Assembly (NCBI RefSeq): GCF_011694515.1
Contig: NZ_CP050192.1
Span: forward strand, 3,544,172 to 3,608,171
DNA: 64,000 nt
Direction: 5' to 3'
From: Mycobacterium sp. DL592
Lineage (GTDB): Bacteria > Actinomycetota > Actinomycetes > Mycobacteriales > Mycobacteriaceae
The notes beneath the pieces are model-generated. The model was given only the letters and a program-made list of their open reading frames with translations. It did no database searches and was not told the DNA's origin. Each line of letters opens with the position of its first letter. Within the stretch, counting starts at the first letter, position 1. Position numbers and translations under genes: made by a program. This document shows, one piece after another, positions 54,885-63,221 of the stretch.

Positions 54885-56555
54885 ATGACCGAATCCGCAC
54901 GGGCAACCGTCGCCGCCATCGTCGAACATTGGGCCGTGCCCGGCGGTGCGGTGGTGGCCGTCGACAAGCATCGCGAAGTGTTCTCCTACCGCTTCGGCCA
55001 CGCTGACGTCAGCGCTGCCACACCCGTTGCGCCACAACACCTTTTCGAAATCGGTTCGATCAGCAAGGTGTTCAACGCGATCGCCATCCTGCAGCTGGTG
55101 CGCTGCGGCCTGATCCGGCTCGACGACCCCATCGGTGCGGTGCTCGATTGGCTGCCGGAACCACTGCGGGCCAACGAGATCACCATCGAGCGATTGCTCA
55201 CTCACACCGCCGGCCTGGTTGCCAGTACTGAGGCCCTCCCCGACGAGCTCGGCCAGACCGCCACCTTCGCAGGCGATGTGTCACCGGCTGCACCGGGGAC
55301 GTTCTTCCACTATTCGAATCTGGGCTTTCTCCTGCTCGGCCAAGCGGCCCGACAGGTCTCTGGACAAGGTCTCACCGACGTGGTGCGCGACCAGATCCTG
55401 GTCCCCCTCCAGATGAACTCCACAATCACGTGCGTCACCCACGACGACTACTCGTCGCTCGCACGCGGCTATCAAGCGTTGCGTGACGACCGACCATGGG
55501 TTCCTGGTGAAGCGTTGGTGCAGGCGCCGTGGCTCGAGGTCGCCGGTTCCGACGGCAATATCGCAGCCACAGCTTCGGATCTGGCGCTGTTCGCGCGCAT
55601 GTTGTTGGGCCGAGGCACCCTGGACACCACGACGATCCTGCACCCGGACGACTTCGACACCATGATCGGTTCGACGGCCCCCGACGGGGAAGACATCCTC
55701 CCGCTGCCCGGGGTTCCCGCTACCGAGACAAGCAACTACGGCCTCGGCGTCAACGTCGAACGGGTGGGCGGGCGGACCGTGCTGTCACACGGCGGTGGCA
55801 TGGTCGGCTACGCCTCGTTCCTGCTGGCCGACCTCGACGACGAACTCGCCGTTTGCGTGGTCACCAACGCCAACGGTGACAGCCCCATCGCCGAGGCGAT
55901 CGCCCGCAGCGTCGCCGCTGAGCTGAGGTCACCGGGCTCGGTCGACACTGTGGGACTGACGCCGTACTGGTGGCCCGGGGCCGTCGAACAGCAGGGCTAT
56001 GTCGGCGAATTCGTCGATGACTCCCCCGATTCGGCCGGATCGGAAGGGCCGCAGGCGATTCGGATCAGCATCGAGGAACGTAGCCCTGGCCGGGTGCGGT
56101 TGACCCTCGAATGGGCCGACGGGCGGGAGCCACTGCTGCGCACCTGGACCCGCGGCGCGGTCGTTCGGGCTCGATCACTGGCGAAGTACTCATTGAACTT
56201 TCGAGATGACAGCTGGCATTGGGGACCGCGGACATTCAGGCGGGCCGGTGCGCCTGCGGCGACGGAACGGTCGGACTCAGAACTGGAAGCGTTCTGCGGC
56301 CACTATCGCTCGTACTCGCCGTGGTACACGAACTTTCGTGTGGTGCTGCGCCGGGGCCGGCTCTTCTTGATCGCCCCGGGCGGTGTCGAAGCTCCGACCG
56401 AAGACTGTGAGCTTGTTGCTCTGGGCGAGAGCACTTTTCGGATCGGGGCAGACCCCCGCCTGCCCGAGCGCATCACGTTCGGCCCGCCGGTCAACGGGAC
56501 GTCTGCGTGGGCGATCCGCGACGGCTGCCCGTACTCCCGCTCGTTCACTGAGTGA
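54885..56555 (+). CDS. beta-lactamase-fold serine hydrolase (class C/esterase type)
   Basis: A 556-residue protein. The beta-lactamase domain spans about residues 10-350: SISK (nucleophile Ser with Lys, in FEIGSISKVFNAIAI), YSN (FHYSNLGFLLLG) and HGGG (VLSHGGGMVGYA) are the class C triad motifs. Residues about 370-556 form a beta-rich C-terminal domain like the lipocalin-type extensions of such hydrolases. Likely an esterase, amidase or DD-peptidase. There is no signal peptide with the ATG 54885 start (or the 54819 one), so a cytosolic role is plausible. Confidence 0.85.
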   Translation: MTESARATVAAIVEHWAVPGGAVVAVDKHREVFSYRFGHADVSAATPVAPQHLFEIGSISKVFNAIAILQLVRCGLIRLDDPIGAVLDWLPEPLRANEITIERLLTHTAGLVASTEALPDELGQTATFAGDVSPAAPGTFFHYSNLGFLLLGQAARQVSGQGLTDVVRDQILVPLQMNSTITCVTHDDYSSLARGYQALRDDRPWVPGEALVQAPWLEVAGSDGNIAATASDLALFARMLLGRGTLDTTTILHPDDFDTMIGSTAPDGEDILPLPGVPATETSNYGLGVNVERVGGRTVLSHGGGMVGYASFLLADLDDELAVCVVTNANGDSPIAEAIARSVAAELRSPGSVDTVGLTPYWWPGAVEQQGYVGEFVDDSPDSAGSEGPQAIRISIEERSPGRVRLTLEWADGREPLLRTWTRGAVVRARSLAKYSLNFRDDSWHWGPRTFRRAGAPAATERSDSELEAFCGHYRSYSPWYTNFRVVLRRGRLFLIAPGGVEAPTEDCELVALGESTFRIGADPRLPERITFGPPVNGTSAWAIRDGCPYSRSFTE

Positions 56556-56565
56556 CGGAGACCGC

Positions 56566-57459
56566 CTACGCCACTGCGAAGGCGGGATACGGCGCGTCTG
56601 GCCCGATGGTTGACGGGCCGGGTCCGGTTGGCTGCGAACCGAATCCGGGACTCGTCGGCCCGTATCCCGGTTGCGGACCATGCAATGACGTGTCGGGGCC
56701 GTAGCCCGGAGTCGCCGGACCGTAGCCCGGCGGTGGCCCATAGCCGGGCAGCGTAGGGCCGGACCCGCTCAGCAGCCTGCCCATCACGAAAGCCGCCGCC
56801 TGGTCGGTGTAGCCGGGGACGTAGCCCTCGGTATGTCCGCTCCAAGCGTTGCCGGGGCCCGCGTGACAGATCGGGTCACCGGGGTTGCACATGTCGACCG
56901 CCTTGGAGCCCAGGAGTGCGCTCTGGGTCGGCAGCGATCCGCCGGTGCGGCCCGCCACATTGCCGAAGGTCGCGACAGCCGCGATATTGTCGGCGTACTG
57001 AGGCGGTAGCGCGTTGCCCCAGGTGATACCGCCCATGGGCACACCGGCAACGATGTCGATCACGCTCGCCCCTTGCGAGAAGCCACCCAAGACGATCTTG
57101 GTGTCGGGACAGGACGACACCGTCGACTTGATGTGGGAGATCGCGTCGTCGGCACCGTCGCCGCCGTGCAGCTGCAGCTTGCCGGCCTTGTAGTTGACGG
57201 CGTAGGTGTCGATGGTCATGCCGGGGGCCTGCTTGCGCAGTGAGTCGACGAAGGCATCACCGACGCGGCCGAGGCCCGGCGGCTCGTCGGTGCCACGCGC
57301 GAAGATGACCTCCGCATCGGGGCAGTCGGCGGCCGACGCGACGGGCGGCGCAACGGGAGCGACCACAAGCACGAACAACGGCGAAGCAACCAGCCCGACC
57401 CAGCGACCGGTTGACCAGCCGCCCCCCACCAGGTGCCTTCGCGGTGAGCGAATAGGCAT
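56566..57459 (-). CDS. cutinase-family serine esterase with PGYGP-repeat tail
   Basis: A 297-residue exported protein. Signal peptide or anchor to about residue 43; cutinase domain about 45-225 with [30 protein letters not shown] and [11 protein letters not shown], then the catalytic His near [10 protein letters not shown]. Beyond residue 232 is a Pro/Gly-rich tail with repeated PGYGP units (five or so), uncommon in Culp proteins and probably unstructured or wall-associated. Convergent with the beta-lactamase-like gene, 10 bases apart. Confidence 0.9.
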   Translation of the reverse strand: MPIRSPRRHLVGGGWSTGRWVGLVASPLFVLVVAPVAPPVASAADCPDAEVIFARGTDEPPGLGRVGDAFVDSLRKQAPGMTIDTYAVNYKAGKLQLHGGDGADDAISHIKSTVSSCPDTKIVLGGFSQGASVIDIVAGVPMGGITWGNALPPQYADNIAAVATFGNVAGRTGGSLPTQSALLGSKAVDMCNPGDPICHAGPGNAWSGHTEGYVPGYTDQAAAFVMGRLLSGSGPTLPGYGPPPGYGPATPGYGPDTSLHGPQPGYGPTSPGFGSQPTGPGPSTIGPDAPYPAFAVA

Positions 57460-57578
57460 GCCGAGAATCTATCGCACTGTGTGGGCAAATGGACCAAACA
57501 GTTTCCTCCATTCCAAGCAGGGCGATATTGACGGAAACGCAAACAGGCCTTGTCGTTTCGGCCCAGGTCCTACCACCG

Positions 57579-58190
57579 TCAAGCAGACAATCCCTCGACG
57601 ACCGCCAGTGCGGTGAGGTAGCGGACTTCCTCGGTAGCGGCGCGATCGCTGAGGAACTGGCCGGAGGCGCCGGCCTGGGCGGCCATCAGCGCGCGGGTGA
57701 AGATCTCCGGCGTGACGGTCATCGTCCGGCCGGTCTTCGCGATCAACTCGACGAAGATCCCCTGCAGCCCTTCGCGGAGGCGTTCGACTTGGGCGTCCAG
57801 CGCCCGGGCGATGTCGGGCTGATGGGCGGCGCGTGCCACCAGAGCGGCATGCAGAGCGATGCGCGGTTGATCGGCGACGCCGGCCTTCAACAGCTCGCGC
57901 ACCACCCGATCGGTCTTGAGTACTCCCTTGGCGCGCAGCAGGGGTTCGGCGGTGCTCCGCAACCGCTCGACGAGGGCGTCGTTCTGATGGTCGTACACCT
58001 CGAAGAGCAGGGCCTCCATGTCGTCGTAACTGGAGTAGAACGCACCACGGGTGTAGCCGGCCGCCCGGCACACCTCCTCCACACTGAACCAGGTCCTGCC
58101 ACTGTCCCTGATGAGCGCGTCGGTGGCCTCGATCAACCGGGCCCGGGTGTTGCTACGCCGGCGGGTTTCCCGCGTCTCTGTGACCTTCAC
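57579..58190 (-). CDS. TetR/AcrR-family regulator
   Basis: A 203-residue repressor. The helix-turn-helix spans about residues 14-60 (ARLIEATDALIRDSG; VEEVCRAAGYTRGAFYSSYD). The C-terminal half is a helical ligand domain. GTG 58190 has AAGGG upstream. It is divergent from the ATPase-YhgE pair, with repeats between the genes (58213-58243) that could be its operator, so it probably represses that exporter-like pair as well as itself. Confidence 0.88.
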   Translation of the reverse strand: MKVTETRETRRRSNTRARLIEATDALIRDSGRTWFSVEEVCRAAGYTRGAFYSSYDDMEALLFEVYDHQNDALVERLRSTAEPLLRAKGVLKTDRVVRELLKAGVADQPRIALHAALVARAAHQPDIARALDAQVERLREGLQGIFVELIAKTGRTMTVTPEIFTRALMAAQAGASGQFLSDRAATEEVRYLTALAVVEGLSA

Positions 58191-58212
58191 GACAAACTGC
58201 CCTTCAAACTCG

Positions 58213-58243
58213 ATACATTCCGTATTGGATGCATATCGTATTG
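58213..58243. promoter_or_regulatory. repeats between TetR gene and ATPase gene (candidate operator)
   Basis: An inverted repeat ATAC-attcc-GTAT (58213-58225) is followed by a direct repeat of CGTATTG (58221-58227 and 58237-58243), spaced 16 bases start to start. The set lies between the divergent starts at 58190 and 58284, where a TetR protein would control both genes. Two sites a helical turn and a half apart would fit binding of two dimers. Confidence 0.45.
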
Positions 58244-58283
58244 AATCATCGACACGTTGAGACGGCAACCTCAGGAGGAGACC

Positions 58284-58982
58284 ATGAGCCGACCCGCTGC
58301 GCTCCCCGCTCCGCCGACGCATCCCGGCGCCGACGACACCCCGATCATCGTGGCGCGGGGGTTGACCTTCGACGGCGAGCACAGCCCGCTGTTCAGCGAC
58401 GTCGACCTCGACCTCGATCACGGCCTGCACGCGGTACACATGCCCGGCGGCCACAGCCAGAAGGCACTGCTGCTGACCCTGGCCGGTCGGCTCAAGCCCA
58501 GCGCCGGCAGTGTTGCGGTGTTCGGCGAGACCGCGCCGCGAGCCATCCGCCGGCACTGCGCGATCGCGGCCTTCGACGACATCGACGACCTGGACGAGGC
58601 CGTCACGGTGGGAACTGTCGTCACCGAGCAGCACCGCTGGCTCGCTCCCCTGTTTCGGCGGGTGCGCGACGATTCGGGCCGGGACGTCCTGGCAGAGGTG
58701 TTCGGAGATATCGACCGTCCGGCGTCAACCGACTACATCGGGGACCTGGGCGACCTGGAGATGTTCCTGCTGCAGATCGCCCTGGCGCTGTACTCGGATC
58801 GACCGGTCCTGGTGGTCGGCGATCTCGAACAGGTCCGCGACAGTGGACGGCGGGCGCAGGCGGTGCAACGCCTCGGCGCCATCGCCGCCGACCGTCTGGT
58901 CGTTGTGGGCGTGACGAATTCGCTCGGCGACGAGGCACCCGAGCATGAAGTACACATCCCGAACATCACGGGGAAGGACTGA
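58284..58982 (+). CDS. ABC-type ATPase-like protein with degenerate nucleotide-binding motifs
   Basis: A 232-residue protein with the overall ABC ATPase plan but broken motifs. The Walker A position reads PGGHSQKALLLTLAGRL, lacking the GKS/T core. The signature position is LGDLEMFLLQIALAL, not LSGGQ. Walker B reads VLVVGDLEQV with Gln after Glu. It may bind nucleotide weakly or act as a structural or regulatory subunit. GGAGGAG precedes ATG 58284. Four bases separate it from the YhgE/Pip gene, so they are presumably partners. Confidence 0.75.
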   Translation: MSRPAALPAPPTHPGADDTPIIVARGLTFDGEHSPLFSDVDLDLDHGLHAVHMPGGHSQKALLLTLAGRLKPSAGSVAVFGETAPRAIRRHCAIAAFDDIDDLDEAVTVGTVVTEQHRWLAPLFRRVRDDSGRDVLAEVFGDIDRPASTDYIGDLGDLEMFLLQIALALYSDRPVLVVGDLEQVRDSGRRAQAVQRLGAIAADRLVVVGVTNSLGDEAPEHEVHIPNITGKD

Positions 58983-58986
58983 CGAG

Positions 58987-60933
58987 ATGGTGGGCGGACT
59001 TGCCCTGGGGTCGGAGATCAAACGCTTCGCCCGCAACCGGATGACGCGGATCGCCATCGTCGTCTTGATGCTGATGCCACTGTCCTACGGCGCCCTGTAT
59101 CTGTGGGCGTACTGGGATCCGTTCGGGCATGTGAACAAACTGCCGGTGGCACTGGTCAATTCGGACCGGGGCACGACGGTGTCTGGTCAGAAGATGAATG
59201 TCGGCAAGGAGATCGCCGACCGGCTCACCGATGATGCGAGCCTGGACTGGCACTTGGTTGATGACGCCGAGGCGCGCGACGGGGTGGCGCACGGCAAGTA
59301 CTACTTCATGCTGGAGCTGCCACCGGACTTCAGCGACGCCATCGCGTCGCCCACCACCGGTAACCCCCGCAAGGCGCAGCTGATTGCCGAGTACAACGAC
59401 GCCAACAACTACATCTCGTCGAGCATCGGCCGCACCGCTGTGGAACAGGTGCTCAACGCCGTGTCGACCAGGATCTCGGGGCAGGCGGTCAACCAGGTGC
59501 TCTCAGTGATCACCACCTCGGGCGCGGGCATCCAGCAGGCGGCCGACGGAGCCACACAACTCGCCGACGGCGCAGCCCAACTCGACACTGGCGCAGGGCA
59601 ATTGACGGCCGGTCTCGATGCCGCCCGCAACGGATCCGCGGAACTGGCGGCTGGCTCGCGCACCCTGTCCGACGGAATCAACACCGCCACCGATCCCCTG
59701 CTGAAGATCACCAACCTGCTGGGACAGATCAGCACGCAGAGCGATCAGGTCAACGGCCAGGTCCAGGACAGCTCGTCCGCATTGGCCGAAGCGTCTGATG
59801 AACTCGACACCATCGCTGGGGCACAGGATGCCGCAGCCCAGTCGTTGACCTCGATCATCGACAACCTGTCGGCCAACCAGGATCCGGTGTCGGCGATGGC
59901 CACCGCGAAACTGCGCGAGACCCGCGACCAGCTGTTGGCCCACCAGCGGACCCCGGACATCCAGGCGAAACTCGATAAGGCCCGCGCAGCCGCCAACGCG
60001 GGCGGTCCGGTCGGTTCCGCCCTGACTGATATCTCTGCCAAGGGCAAGGAACTCACCGACAAGCTCACCCAGTTGCGCGATGGCGCCCAGCAGGTGGCAT
60101 CGGGCAATGCCCGGCTCAATGCCGGAATCACCACACTTGACGAGGGCGCCCGGAAGCTGAAAACCGGCACGGCGCAGTTGAGTTCCGGTGCGCATGAGCT
60201 CGCGACCAAACTCACCGAGGGTGCGCAGAAGGTGCCCGACTGGACACCCCGGCAGAAGGACGCCATCGCCGAGGCGATCGGCGGGCCGGTTCAGCTGACG
60301 AGTTCACATGAGAACTCGGCGCCGAACTTCGGCACCGGCATGGCACCGTTCTTCCTCACGCTCGCTTTGTTCTTCGGCGCCATGCTGTTGTGGATGGCGT
60401 TCCGTCCACTGCAGAACCGGGCCATCGCCGCGGAGATCAGCCCGATCCGGGTGACGCTGGCCAGCTACCTGCCCGCAGTCCTGATCGGTATTCCTCAGGC
60501 GGTGATCCTGTACTGCGTCGTGCGCTTCGCGCTGCATGTGCACGCAGAACACCCGGTGGCCATGCTGGGCTTCATGATCCTGGCTTCCTGCGCCTTCATC
60601 GCGGTGGCGCAGGCGATCAGCGCCCTGCTCGGCCCGGTGTTGGGCAAGGTGCTGCTGATGACGCTGCTGATGCTGCAACTTGTCAGCGCCGGGGGGCTCT
60701 ACCCCGTCGAGACCACCACCAAGCCGTTCCAGGCACTGCACCGACTCGACCCCATGACGTACGGCGTCAACGGGTTACGGCAGTTGATCCTCGGCGGCGT
60801 CGACGGTCGGCTGTGGCAGGCACTGATCTTCATGGTCGCCCTGTGGTTGGGGTCGATACTGCTGACCTCGCTGGCGGCCCGACGCAACCAGTTGTGGAAC
60901 CTCACCCGATTAGTGCCAAGCGTCAAGATGTAG
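58987..60933 (+). CDS. YhgE/Pip-family membrane protein
   Basis: A 648-residue protein. One N-terminal transmembrane helix (about 20-42), a large extracytoplasmic region (about 45-450) of repeated heptad-like segments (QLADGAAQLDTGAGQLTAGL; ELAAGSRTLSDGI; QVASGNARLNAGITTL), then five to six helices in an ABC-2-type permease domain (about 460-640). This is the YhgE/Pip architecture (Lactococcus phage-infection protein; related to EsaA). With the preceding ATPase-like protein it may export lipids or an envelope factor; substrate unknown. Under presumed TetR control. Confidence 0.88.
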   Translation: MVGGLALGSEIKRFARNRMTRIAIVVLMLMPLSYGALYLWAYWDPFGHVNKLPVALVNSDRGTTVSGQKMNVGKEIADRLTDDASLDWHLVDDAEARDGVAHGKYYFMLELPPDFSDAIASPTTGNPRKAQLIAEYNDANNYISSSIGRTAVEQVLNAVSTRISGQAVNQVLSVITTSGAGIQQAADGATQLADGAAQLDTGAGQLTAGLDAARNGSAELAAGSRTLSDGINTATDPLLKITNLLGQISTQSDQVNGQVQDSSSALAEASDELDTIAGAQDAAAQSLTSIIDNLSANQDPVSAMATAKLRETRDQLLAHQRTPDIQAKLDKARAAANAGGPVGSALTDISAKGKELTDKLTQLRDGAQQVASGNARLNAGITTLDEGARKLKTGTAQLSSGAHELATKLTEGAQKVPDWTPRQKDAIAEAIGGPVQLTSSHENSAPNFGTGMAPFFLTLALFFGAMLLWMAFRPLQNRAIAAEISPIRVTLASYLPAVLIGIPQAVILYCVVRFALHVHAEHPVAMLGFMILASCAFIAVAQAISALLGPVLGKVLLMTLLMLQLVSAGGLYPVETTTKPFQALHRLDPMTYGVNGLRQLILGGVDGRLWQALIFMVALWLGSILLTSLAARRNQLWNLTRLVPSVKM

Positions 60934-61037
60934 CCGATACCAGGCACTCTCGCCGACACAAGCCGACCGGCGACGGAGGGCGACGACGACGGACTAGTTT
61001 GACACTGGCGGTTCTCGACCAAAAGATCGGCGGTCAT

Positions 61038-61838
61038 ATGCAGTTCACACCACACCTGCTTGGCCCGACCTTGTTGGTGGTCTGCGCGCTCATGGTCCTT
61101 GCCGCCGCCGCGCTGTACCGGGTGACCACGCTGGGTTCGGCGCTCACCGTGCCCCGCGCTGCGATACGCGCGGTCGTGCAACTGTCCGCGGTGGCCGCCA
61201 TCCTGACCACCGCATTGAGAAGCCTGTGGACATCGCTTCTGGTGCTGGCCGTCATGTTCGTTGCCGCAGCGGTGACCGCGGCCCGCCGCAGTCAGTCGAA
61301 CCGCTCGTGGCTTCTCGCCGTGGCACTCGGGGCGGGTCTGACCTCCGTGCTTCCACTGCTGACAGGGTCTGGTCTGGTACCGATGAAGGGCGCCGCGCTC
61401 GTGCCCGTCACCGGAATCATCCTGGGAAGCACCATGACCGCGACCTCGGTCGCGGCCCGCCGTGCTCTTGACACCCTCACCACCCGAGCCGGCGAGGTCG
61501 AGGCCGCGTTGAGTCTAGGATTCCGCGACCGTGAGGCGCGAATGGAGATGATCGGCACCACCGCCACCGACGCACTCCTGCCGAACCTCGACCAGACCAG
61601 AACGGTGGGGGTCGTGACACTGCCGGGAGCCTTCGTCGGGGTCTTGCTCAGCACGGGGTCGGCGGCCCAGGCCGGTGCCGTCCAGATACTGATCTTGCTG
61701 GCGATACTGCTGTCGCAGACCTGCGCGGTGGTGGTGACGCTCGAACTTATTGCACGGGGCGTGATCACGCGGTCGGGCGACAATCAGGCCTCGTCACGGC
61801 GATGGCGTTTGCGGGGCAAACGACTTGCACCCCGATGA
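61038..61838 (+). CDS. FetB-like (UPF0014) ABC transporter permease
   Basis: A 266-residue permease with about seven helices. Features of the FetB/YbbM family are TVPRAAIRAVVQLSAVAAIL, MKGAALVPVTGIILGSTMTAT with the conserved PVTG..LG..M block, and GTTATDALLPNLDQTRTVGV. In E. coli FetAB exports iron and helps oxidative-stress survival. No ATPase (FetA) gene is adjacent; the gene stands alone. It is convergent with the COG4705 protein gene, 18 bases apart. Confidence 0.85.
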   Translation: MQFTPHLLGPTLLVVCALMVLAAAALYRVTTLGSALTVPRAAIRAVVQLSAVAAILTTALRSLWTSLLVLAVMFVAAAVTAARRSQSNRSWLLAVALGAGLTSVLPLLTGSGLVPMKGAALVPVTGIILGSTMTATSVAARRALDTLTTRAGEVEAALSLGFRDREARMEMIGTTATDALLPNLDQTRTVGVVTLPGAFVGVLLSTGSAAQAGAVQILILLAILLSQTCAVVVTLELIARGVITRSGDNQASSRRWRLRGKRLAPR

Positions 61839-61856
61839 CCGCTCTGGGGTTCGCCG

Positions 61857-63128
61857 TCAATGCAGCGACGTCGACAACGCGGTCAGACTCTCGCTCGCTT
61901 TGGTTTGGTCGGGATTGTCGGCCCGCACGGCATGCAAAGCCCGATCAATCTGACTGTCAAGGCGGTGCCAGCCCGTTTCATCCATTGGCCGCAAGCTTGT
62001 TTCGTCACTGTCCCAGGCAGTTTCGAGATCGGTGATCCGGTCCTTCGCCCCGGCCCAGTCCCCGGCACGGACCTTCGCCGCGGTGTCGTCGACGATCTGG
62101 CGTAACTTGGCGATCTCGGCCGGCGGAAAGTGTGCTGCCGCTGCGCCGGCCGGTCCCGGCGACACCTCAGCGCTCGCTGTTCCCGAGTCCGCTTCCTCTG
62201 CGGAGGAGGATTCATGGGGTTCACCGGATGCCGCGATGAGCACAGCCGCCGTGACTACTGCCGCCGCGATGTAGTAGCCGAGCATGATCCGTTCGCGAGC
62301 CGGGTTCGTCGTGACCAGAGGGCCATCCCGGCGGTCGTAGTCCTCGAGCACATCGCTGCGGCTGGCGGTGAGGTAGCCGACCGTGGCCAGGATCGCGGCG
62401 AGGAACACCACGCTGGTGACAGCGGTGCCGATTCCCAGGCCGCCCTGGGACCACGGCGACGCCAGCCAGTCGCCGAGATTCGCGCCCAGCGGGCGAGTCA
62501 GAATGTAGGCCAACCAGAACGACAGCACCGCGTTGGCGCCCAGGCGCCAACCAATGGCAACGACGACGATCAGACTCGCCGGCAGAAGCACCGAGATGCC
62601 CGGGCTCCAGCCCGTGAGCTCCAGCGTCCAGTCGCCTACGGCCGTGCCCAGGGCGAAGGTCACCAGGACCGCCAGCCAGTAGAACAGCTCCCTGGGCAAT
62701 GTGACGATGCTGTGGATCGACAATGTCCGTTCTCGCGCGTACCAGACGGCGAAGACGACGGCCAACGCGAGGGCAAAGGCACTGCTGCTCAACGCAAGTG
62801 GAACGCCGAGCTGATCGGTGAGGATGTCGGTGTAGAGAGTGCCCGTGATCGAGAGGACCACGACGGTGAGCCAGTACACGAACGGGACGTAGCGCGGCAG
62901 GCTCAACTGCCACACCAGAACGGCAACAAGGACACCCGTGAAGATGAGCGCCGTCGCGCTCAGCCCGATGCCGAGTGTCATATTGATCCAGTCGGCGAAG
63001 CTCTCCCCGACGGTGGTGCAGAGGATCTTGATGATCCAGAACCACACGGTGACTTCGGGAACCTTGCTCAGCCGGGTGCGACCGGTCGTCGATGTCGATG
63101 TGCCCGCCGTCTCCGCCACGCCACGCAC
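61857..63128 (-). CDS. COG4705-type membrane protein with C-terminal extension
   Basis: A 423-residue protein with about ten hydrophobic helices in the first 265 residues, in two repeats of the COG4705 type (VTVWFWIIKILCTTVGESFA with YWLAVLVTFALGTAVGDWTL as the second copy). A linker and an extra helix (about 290-308) follow, then an extracytoplasmic helical domain (about 330-423: FPPAEIAKLRQIVDDTAAKV; WAGAKDRITDLETAW). Homologues are annotated as uncharacterised membrane-anchored proteins; no transport substrate is known to me. GTG start 63128 (or 63119). Divergent from the truncated kinase. Confidence 0.75.
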   Translation of the reverse strand: MRGVAETAGTSTSTTGRTRLSKVPEVTVWFWIIKILCTTVGESFADWINMTLGIGLSATALIFTGVLVAVLVWQLSLPRYVPFVYWLTVVVLSITGTLYTDILTDQLGVPLALSSSAFALALAVVFAVWYARERTLSIHSIVTLPRELFYWLAVLVTFALGTAVGDWTLELTGWSPGISVLLPASLIVVVAIGWRLGANAVLSFWLAYILTRPLGANLGDWLASPWSQGGLGIGTAVTSVVFLAAILATVGYLTASRSDVLEDYDRRDGPLVTTNPARERIMLGYYIAAAVVTAAVLIAASGEPHESSSAEEADSGTASAEVSPGPAGAAAAHFPPAEIAKLRQIVDDTAAKVRAGDWAGAKDRITDLETAWDSDETSLRPMDETGWHRLDSQIDRALHAVRADNPDQTKASESLTALSTSLH

Positions 63129-63221
63129 CCTAGAGCGGGTTCACTGAGTAAACGCTGAGATCATCGGGCAACCAATCGCAACTATCGCCTCCGCTCGCGC
63201 CCGCTACGGCACAGTGGAGGG

